Part shown: positions 6,489 through 11,143 of the stretch, in pieces
How positions within the stretch are numbered: the stretch's first letter is position 1
Layout: each line of letters starts with the position of its first letter
Assembly (NCBI GenBank): GCA_004296145.1
Contig: SEBM01000085.1
Location: forward strand, 1-11,143
Source: Flavobacterium sp.
GTDB lineage: Bacteria; Bacteroidota; Bacteroidia; Flavobacteriales; Flavobacteriaceae
DNA length: 11,143 nt
Direction of reading: 5' to 3'
The notes under the pieces: generated by a model
Database searches by the model: none
Seen by the model: the letters and a program-made list of their open reading frames with translations, nothing else
Told to the model about the DNA's origin: nothing
Translations under genes and position numbers: made by a program

Positions 6489-7850
6489 ATGAATGTAGTT
6501 GCAATTTTTGATATTGGTAAAACAAACAAGAAAGTATTTTTATTCAATGAAAATTATAAAATTGTTTGGGAGAAATCAGTAAATCTTGAAGAAACAGCAG
6601 ATGAAGACGGTTTTCCATGTGAAGATATAGAAGTTCTTAAAAGCTGGATTCTTGATCGATTATCAGAAATAAAAGAGTTAACAAATTACGTTCTGAAAGC
6701 AATTAATTTTAGCACTTATGGAGCCAGTTTTGTATACATAAATAAGAACGGAGAGATTTTAACTCCGTTGTACAATTATCTTAAGGATTATCCGGAAGAT
6801 CTCAAAAATGACTTTTATCAAAAATATAAAGGAAAAGCAGCTTTTGCAGTCAAAACAGCTTCTCCGGTTTTAGGAAGCCTTAATTCCGGAATGCAGATTT
6901 ACAGGTTAAAAGAAGAAAAACCGGAACTTTTTAATCAGGTAGCATATTGCCTGCATTTGCCACAATATTTGAGTTTTCTTTTAACGAATGAAGCGTTTTC
7001 GGATATTACAAGTATCGGATGTCATACCAATCTTTGGAATTTCAAAAAGATGAAGTATCACAAATGGCTCAAGAATGAAAATATAAAAGACAAACTTCCG
7101 CCGCTTCATAACGGAAAAGATGTTATAAAAACACAAGATAATCTTGCCGTTGGAGTTGGTCTTCACGATAGTTCATCAGCTATAATTCCGTACACGATTA
7201 ACTTTACAGAGCCTTTTGTTTTATTGTCGACAGGAACCTGGAGTATTTCATTAAATCCTTTCAATAATAAACAGTTAACGTTTGAAGAATTGCAAAACGA
7301 TTGTTTGTGTTATATGCAATACACCGAAAAACCTGTAAAAGCAGCCCGTCTGTTTTCGGGAAACGAACATGAAATTCAGACCAAAAGATTAGCAGAACAT
7401 TTTAATGTTCCGGTTGATACGTATAAGGATATTTATTTTGACAAAAAGATTGTTTCTAATTTAAGGGCGCTTACTTTTTCATTTATTTATCCGAAGAAAT
7501 ATGAATATGATATTCTCAAAGAATGTCCTTTTCAAAAAAGAGATCTTTCGACTTTCAAAAGTTATGAGATCGCCTATCATCAGTTAATGATGGATATCGT
7601 TGAACAACAGTTTTTTTCGACTAATTTAGTGATTCACAACAGTCCCGTAAAGAAGATTTTTGTGGATGGAGGCTTTAGTAAAAATTCTATTTTCATGAAT
7701 TTACTGGCAGAAGCTTTTCCGGATGTAGAAGTTTATGCCGCTTCGATGGCACAGGCGAGTGCGTTGGGTGCTGCATTGGCAATTCACGAAAACTGGAATC
7801 CAAAACCTATTCAGAACGATTTAATTGATTTGAAATTTTATAAGCATTAA
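6489..7850 (+). CDS. rhaB: FGGY-family carbohydrate kinase, probable L-rhamnulokinase
   Basis: This 453-residue cytoplasmic kinase has two actin-like FGGY domains. The first phosphate-binding loop is FDIGKTNKKVFLF (from residue 7, D8). The catalytic aspartate sits in GLHDSSSA (D227), matching SHDTASA of E. coli RhaB. The second domain opens with LLSTGTWS (STGTW at 247-251), and the adenosine loop is FVDGGFSKN (391-399), followed by ASALGAALA. It should phosphorylate L-rhamnulose to L-rhamnulose-1-phosphate, the substrate of RhaEW. It is shorter than E. coli RhaB (489 residues) and its first loop, IGKTN, differs from the LGASSG of RhaB. It therefore belongs to a divergent FGGY subgroup and the substrate call rests mainly on context. 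L-fuculose or another ketose is the alternative. The start codon follows an AT-rich repeat leader; the next gene is lutA, 74 bp on. Confidence 0.8.
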   Translation: MNVVAIFDIGKTNKKVFLFNENYKIVWEKSVNLEETADEDGFPCEDIEVLKSWILDRLSEIKELTNYVLKAINFSTYGASFVYINKNGEILTPLYNYLKDYPEDLKNDFYQKYKGKAAFAVKTASPVLGSLNSGMQIYRLKEEKPELFNQVAYCLHLPQYLSFLLTNEAFSDITSIGCHTNLWNFKKMKYHKWLKNENIKDKLPPLHNGKDVIKTQDNLAVGVGLHDSSSAIIPYTINFTEPFVLLSTGTWSISLNPFNNKQLTFEELQNDCLCYMQYTEKPVKAARLFSGNEHEIQTKRLAEHFNVPVDTYKDIYFDKKIVSNLRALTFSFIYPKKYEYDILKECPFQKRDLSTFKSYEIAYHQLMMDIVEQQFFSTNLVIHNSPVKKIFVDGGFSKNSIFMNLLAEAFPDVEVYAASMAQASALGAALAIHENWNPKPIQNDLIDLKFYKH

Positions 7851-7854
7851 AAGA

Positions 7855-7906
7855 TTTTTTTCACGCAGATTTAGCCAGATTATTTTTTTAAATCCGTGAG
7901 AAAAAA
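7855..7906. repeat. CACGCAGATTT-type palindromic element between the kinase and lutA
   Basis: The left arm (7855-7872) runs T7, CACG, CA, GATTT. The right arm (7890-7906) runs AAATC, CGTG, AG, A6, giving an imperfect hairpin with small bulges and a 17-nt loop. CAGAT also recurs 10 nt apart (7866 and 7876). On the plus strand the stem is followed by A residues and not T, so it is not a standard terminator. It fills most of the 74-bp gap. I recall similar CACGCAGATTTAGCAGATT repeats in flavobacterial genomes. Confidence 0.6.
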
Positions 7907-7924
7907 GCAATAAGTACAAAGAAT

Positions 7925-8662
7925 ATGAAAATCGGACTTTTTATACCGTGCTATGTCGACCAGTTTTACCCAAAAGTAGCTATTGCAACCTATGAGCTTT
8001 TGCAGAAATTAGGTTGCGAAGTTCATTTTCCGATGGGACAAACATGTTGCGGACAACCAATGGCAAACAGCGGATATGCACATTTAACAAAAGGCTGCGA
8101 TGCTAATTTCATCAATAATTTTGCAGGATTTGATTATATCGTTTGCCCTTCAGGTAGTTGTGTTTTGCATGTGAAAGATCATTTACACGATGATAAATTA
8201 CAGGATGTAGCAAATGAAATGCGAAAAAGAGTTTTTGAACTAACGGAATTTATTACTGATATTTTAAAAATCGATCATATAGAAGGAAATTTTCCATACA
8301 AAGTAGGAATGCACCAAAGCTGCCACGGACAACGTGGATTAAAGCTTTCGCAAATGACAGAATTGAACGAACCATATTTCTCAAAACCAGAAAGATTGTT
8401 GAGTCAGATAAAAGGAATTGATTTGGTATCGCTTTCGCGAAAAGACGAATGCTGCGGTTTTGGAGGAACTTTTTGTGTGACCGAGGAAGCTGTTTCCGTA
8501 AAAATGGGGCAGGACCGTATCAAAGATCATCAAAGTCACAATGTTGATTATATAACGGGCGGAGATATGTCGTGTTTAATGCATTTGGAAGGAATTCTGA
8601 AAAGACAGAAAAGCAATATCAAAACGATTCATATAGCTGAAATATTAAATTCAGTTAGATAA
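7925..8662 (+). CDS. lutA: L-lactate oxidation complex subunit LutA (YkgE family, CCG-domain Fe-S protein)
   Basis: This protein of 245 residues is close to the usual 238-240 of LutA/YkgE. It has two cysteine-rich CCG domains of the kind found in heterodisulfide reductase and GlcF. The first uses C9, CCG at 41-43 (CCGQPMANSGY) and C74/C79 (CPSGSC). The second uses C133 (HQSCHGQ), CCG at 176-178 (DECCGFGGTF) and C217 (MSCLMH). These bind Fe-S clusters. LutA works with LutB and LutC in oxidising L-lactate to pyruvate in the cytoplasm; the final electron acceptor is not encoded here. Its place directly after the rhamnose genes fits lactate arising from RhaEW. The ATG at 7925 is preceded by the A-rich ACAAAGAAT. 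Confidence 0.93.
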   Translation: MKIGLFIPCYVDQFYPKVAIATYELLQKLGCEVHFPMGQTCCGQPMANSGYAHLTKGCDANFINNFAGFDYIVCPSGSCVLHVKDHLHDDKLQDVANEMRKRVFELTEFITDILKIDHIEGNFPYKVGMHQSCHGQRGLKLSQMTELNEPYFSKPERLLSQIKGIDLVSLSRKDECCGFGGTFCVTEEAVSVKMGQDRIKDHQSHNVDYITGGDMSCLMHLEGILKRQKSNIKTIHIAEILNSVR

Positions 8663-8683
8663 TTCATATGCGTTGAGTATAAA

Positions 8684-8760
8684 TTTAACCGCAAAGTTCG
8701 CTAAGATTAAAATTAGCTTTTGCGAACCTTGCGTAAACCCTTGCGAACCTTGCGGTTAAA
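8684..8760. repeat. ACCGCAAAGTTCGC palindromic intergenic element between lutA and lutB
   Basis: The left arm TTTAACCGCAAAGTTCGC (8684-8701) and the right arm GCGAACCTTGCGGTTAAA (8743-8760) are reverse complements at 17 of 18 positions. The inside adds a direct repeat, TTGCGAACCTTGCG at 8720-8733 and 8741-8754, 21 nt apart. The whole forms a long hairpin inside the 137-bp gap that splits lutA from lutB. No T run follows, so it is unlikely to terminate. It is much more GC-rich than the surrounding intergenic DNA and resembles a repeat family I recall as common in flavobacteria, possibly a MITE-like or REP-like element. Confidence 0.8.
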
Positions 8761-8799
8761 CAAAAAATATCAATAAATAAGATTTCAACTTATAAAAAG

Positions 8800-10203
8800 A
8801 TGTCTTCAAAAAAAACAATAGAACATAGCGAGGCCGCAGTCAAATTCAACAAAGACGTAGAACGTGTCAACTGGCATGATGAAACGCTTTGGTTTGTTCG
8901 TGCAAAACGCGATAAATCGGCACACCAAATTCAGGATTGGGAATTGCTGAGAGAAACGGCTTCTAAAATTAAGAACAATGTACTGTCTAATATTCATGAT
9001 TATTTAGTTGAATTTGAAGCGAATGCTCAAAAAAACGGAATAATTGTACACTGGGCTTCGGATGCAAAAGAACACAACGAAATTGTGCATTCTATTTTGG
9101 CGAAACATGATGTAAAGCAAATGGTGAAATCAAAATCAATGCTTACGGAAGAATGCCATTTAAACGATTATTTAACCGAAAAAGGAATAGAGGTTATTGA
9201 TTCTGATTTGGGTGAATTTATTGTTCAGCTTCGAAAAGAACCGCCAAGTCATATTGTACTTCCGGCGATTCACCTTAAGAAAGAAGACGTTAGCGAAACT
9301 TTTCACGAACATTTAGGAACAGAAAAAGGAAATTTTAATCCGCAGTATTTAACTGAATCGGCACGTTTTACTTTAAGAAATACTTTCTTAACCCGAAAAG
9401 CAGCTTTGACCGGAGTTAATTTTGCCATTGCAGAAACAGGCGAATTTGTGGTTTGTACGAACGAAGGAAATGCCGATATGGGCGCGCATCTCGCAGATGT
9501 TCATATTGCCTCAATGGGATTTGAGAAATTGATTCCACAGCGAGAACATTTGGGTGTTTTCTTAAGATTATTGGCAAGAAGCGCAACAGGACAACCAATC
9601 ACGACTTTTTCGAGTCATTTTAAAAAACCAAGAGAAGGAAAAGAAATTCATATTGTAATTGTCGATAACGGCAGAAGCACACAATTGGGCAGGGAAGATT
9701 TTAGGAATTCCCTAAAATGTATTCGCTGTGGGGCGTGTATGAATACCTGCCCAGTTTACAGACGCAGTGGCGGCCATAGTTACCACAATGCAGTTGCCGG
9801 ACCAATCGGATCTATTCTGGCCCCAAATCTGGACATGAGCAAAAATGCCGATTTGCCATTTGCCAGTACACTATGTGGCTCGTGTACGAATGTTTGTCCG
9901 GTCAAAATTGATATTCATGATCAATTGTATAAGTGGCGTCAGGTTTTGGTAAAAGAAGGCCATACACCAGCTGCAAAAACAGTTGCAATGAAAACGATGG
10001 CAACAGTTTTAGCTAATCCGACAATTTTTAATATTGCCGGAAAATCAGGAAGATTTGTAATGAAAAATATTCCTGCATTAGTGAATAATAAAATGAACAA
10101 ATGGTACGATCAACGCGAAATGCCTGAAGTTCCCGAGGAATCTTTTAGAGAATGGTACAAGAAAAATTCGAGAGAAGCTAAAGCGAAAAAAGATGAGCAG
10201 TAA
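8800..10203 (+). CDS. lutB: L-lactate oxidation complex subunit LutB (YkgF family, LUD domain and two 4Fe-4S clusters)
   Basis: This 467-residue protein matches the usual length of LutB/YkgF (about 470). The N-terminal two thirds (about 60-290) is a LUD domain, with LTGVNFAIAETGEFVVCTNE and the nearby HIASMGFEKLIP. A ferredoxin-like pair follows: CIRCGACMNTCP (C307, C310, C313, C317) and CGSCTNVCP (C359, C362, C366), enough for two 4Fe-4S clusters together with the expected further cysteines. The C-terminus with KWYDQREMPEVPEESFREWY is typical of the LutB tail. It passes electrons from lactate oxidation together with LutA and LutC. The start ATG at 8800 follows an A-rich leader and a palindromic repeat. 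The 3' end overlaps lutC by 11 nt. Confidence 0.93.
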   Translation: MSSKKTIEHSEAAVKFNKDVERVNWHDETLWFVRAKRDKSAHQIQDWELLRETASKIKNNVLSNIHDYLVEFEANAQKNGIIVHWASDAKEHNEIVHSILAKHDVKQMVKSKSMLTEECHLNDYLTEKGIEVIDSDLGEFIVQLRKEPPSHIVLPAIHLKKEDVSETFHEHLGTEKGNFNPQYLTESARFTLRNTFLTRKAALTGVNFAIAETGEFVVCTNEGNADMGAHLADVHIASMGFEKLIPQREHLGVFLRLLARSATGQPITTFSSHFKKPREGKEIHIVIVDNGRSTQLGREDFRNSLKCIRCGACMNTCPVYRRSGGHSYHNAVAGPIGSILAPNLDMSKNADLPFASTLCGSCTNVCPVKIDIHDQLYKWRQVLVKEGHTPAAKTVAMKTMATVLANPTIFNIAGKSGRFVMKNIPALVNNKMNKWYDQREMPEVPEESFREWYKKNSREAKAKKDEQ

Positions 10204-10780
10204 AGAACTTATTTTACAAAAAATAAAACAAAACAAACCTAATTTTATTTCTGATTTGCCAGATTTAAAAGTTTTAGGTTCTGAAGACTTTGATATACTC
10301 GAAACCTATAAAACGGTTTTAAAAGGCATTGGAGGAGATTTTGAAGAAGTTGCCAATTATGACGAAGTAATTACTTTTATTAAAAACAATTACTTACTGA
10401 ACAAACGCATTATTTCAACAATTCCGGAACTTTCTGAAATTGCTAATCTGAATTGGAAAAATGATGATCCGCATTCGCTTGAAGATGTAGAATTAACGGT
10501 TATAAAAGCTCATTTTGGTGTTGCAGAAAACAGCGCACTTTGGGTTACAGATGATGTTTTAGGACAACGAATCGCACCCTTTATTGCTCAATATCTGGCC
10601 ATTATTGTACATAAAAAAGACCTTATTGCGACAATGCATCAGGCGTATGACAGAATCGGAAATCAGGAATATGGTTTCGGAACTTTTATTGCCGGACCAT
10701 CCAAAACAGCTGATATTGAACAATCTTTGGTTTTAGGTGCGCATGGAGCGAGAGGTTTGGTGGTTTTTTTAATGGATTAG
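10193..10780 (+). CDS. lutC: L-lactate oxidation complex subunit LutC (YkgG family, LUD domain)
   Basis: This 195-residue protein is mostly a single LUD domain. Signature segments are the central GVAENSALWVTDD and the C-terminal AGPSKTADIEQSLVLGAHGA followed by RGLVVFLMD, which match the GPSxTADIE...GxHGPR block of LutC/YkgG. It is the third part of the lactate-oxidising LutABC set. Its start codon lies inside the end of lutB (11-nt overlap, different frame), which points to translational coupling. It is slightly shorter than many relatives (about 210-240), which usually vary at the N-terminus. It is the last gene of the recognised cluster; only AT-rich DNA with a weak hairpin follows. Confidence 0.92.
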   Translation: MSSKELILQKIKQNKPNFISDLPDLKVLGSEDFDILETYKTVLKGIGGDFEEVANYDEVITFIKNNYLLNKRIISTIPELSEIANLNWKNDDPHSLEDVELTVIKAHFGVAENSALWVTDDVLGQRIAPFIAQYLAIIVHKKDLIATMHQAYDRIGNQEYGFGTFIAGPSKTADIEQSLVLGAHGARGLVVFLMD

Positions 10781-10792
10781 ATTGATTTATAG

Positions 10793-10819
10793 ATCTAATT
10801 ATTATATTAATAGATTTTT
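10793..10819 (+). terminator. Weak possible terminator after lutC
   Basis: ATCTA (10793-10797) can pair with TAGAT (10811-10815) around an AT-only loop, followed by a T run to 10819. The stem is short and AT-rich, so termination here is uncertain, but no better hairpin is visible between lutC and the next ORF. Confidence 0.3.
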
Positions 10820-10901
10820 AATAAAAAAAAGAAAATTTATTAAACTTAATTACCTTTAGATATTATAAAATTTAATTTTAAGATTAAAAAACATTAATAA
10901 G

Positions 10902-11143
10902 ATGTATAGTGTTGATAAAATAAAATTAGGAACACGATTTATTGATCTCAAGAAAGATTATAATGAGATTAAGCTAATTACAGCATATTTTGATAATGCT
11001 AATAAAAATAAATTTTCCTTGTTTTGGTATAATTTTCCAGACGATCCAACAATAATTGAAATGGAAACTTTTCAAGGAATTCCATTTCCAGACTTGTTAA
11101 GTCCACAGACAGAAATTTATGGAAGATTTGAGGAACTTAGGAA
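10902..11143 (+). CDS. Hypothetical protein, 5' part only
   Basis: An open frame starts at ATG 10902 (MYSVDKIKLGTRFIDLKK) and runs 80 codons to the right edge without a stop. The visible part is acidic and aromatic-rich, with SLFWYNFPDDPTIIEME and later QGIPFPDLLSPQTEIYGRFE. I see no signal peptide, membrane segment or family motif, and I do not recognise the protein. It is 121 bp after lutC, across very AT-rich DNA containing a weak hairpin and a near-match to the -7 box (TACCTTTA, 10851-10858). It is therefore probably a separate unit and not part of the rhamnose pathway. The A-rich leader ATTAATAAG before the ATG supports this start. The DNA is more AT-rich than the lut genes, in keeping with an accessory gene. 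Confidence 0.6.
   Translation, partial: MYSVDKIKLGTRFIDLKKDYNEIKLITAYFDNANKNKFSLFWYNFPDDPTIIEMETFQGIPFPDLLSPQTEIYGRFEELR

Noticed and set aside
7855..7906. The hairpin after the kinase as a Rho-independent terminator.
   Set aside because: On the plus strand the stem is followed by A residues, and its T tracts lie in the left arm and loop.
9699..9717. Inverted repeat TTTTAGG-N5-CCTAAAA inside lutB, sharing the 12-mer GGAATTCCCTAA with the divergent regulatory region (1458-1469).
   Set aside because: It encodes conserved lutB sequence just before the first cysteine motif. A few shared 12-mers are expected by chance in 11 kb of AT-rich DNA, so a second operator is not supported.

Overview
The window looks like a chromosomal segment of a Flavobacterium-like member of the Bacteroidota. 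The evidence is low-GC DNA, A-rich leaders without Shine-Dalgarno sequences, matches to the Bacteroidota -7 box TAnnTTTG, a small Hc1-type histone-H1-like gene, and degenerate short-period palindromic repeats between genes. The genus is an inference from style; no 16S or marker gene is present.

Layout. 1-162 is the 3' end of a histone-H1-like gene, followed by a strong hairpin terminator (186-218). 274-1314 (minus) is a GntR-type regulator with a LacI-like sensor domain. A 371-bp divergent regulatory region (1315-1685) with several inverted and direct repeats separates it from a plus-strand catabolic cluster: rhaT (1686-2735, L-rhamnose/H+ symporter), rhaEW (2763-4898, fused rhamnulose-1-phosphate aldolase and lactaldehyde dehydrogenase), a strong terminator (4947-4985), rhaI (5088-6362, L-rhamnose isomerase of the Pseudomonas stutzeri/rhizobial type), an FGGY sugar kinase, probably rhamnulokinase (6489-7850), and lutA, lutB and lutC (7925-8662, 8800-10203, 10193-10780). 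The window ends in an unrecognised partial gene (10902-11143).

How the genes work together. RhaT imports L-rhamnose, RhaI makes L-rhamnulose, the kinase makes L-rhamnulose-1-phosphate, and the RhaE domain splits it into dihydroxyacetone phosphate and L-lactaldehyde. The RhaW domain oxidises lactaldehyde to L-lactate, and LutABC oxidises lactate to pyruvate. The cluster thus encodes a complete route from L-rhamnose to two central metabolites. No lactate permease is present, which fits lactate being made inside the cell. The divergent GntR protein is the obvious candidate regulator. No rhamnose mutarotase, alpha-L-rhamnosidase or outer-membrane SusCD/TonB transporter is in the window.

The most unusual non-coding content is a set of four different short-period repeat elements: an 8-nt CTTTG array after the regulator, a 7-nt inverted array between rhaI and the kinase, a CACGCAGATTT hairpin between the kinase and lutA, and an ACCGCAAAGTTCGC palindrome between lutA and lutB. 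I see no completely new system. The pathway families are known; the regulator and its operators, the divergent kinase and the repeat elements are the parts least explained.
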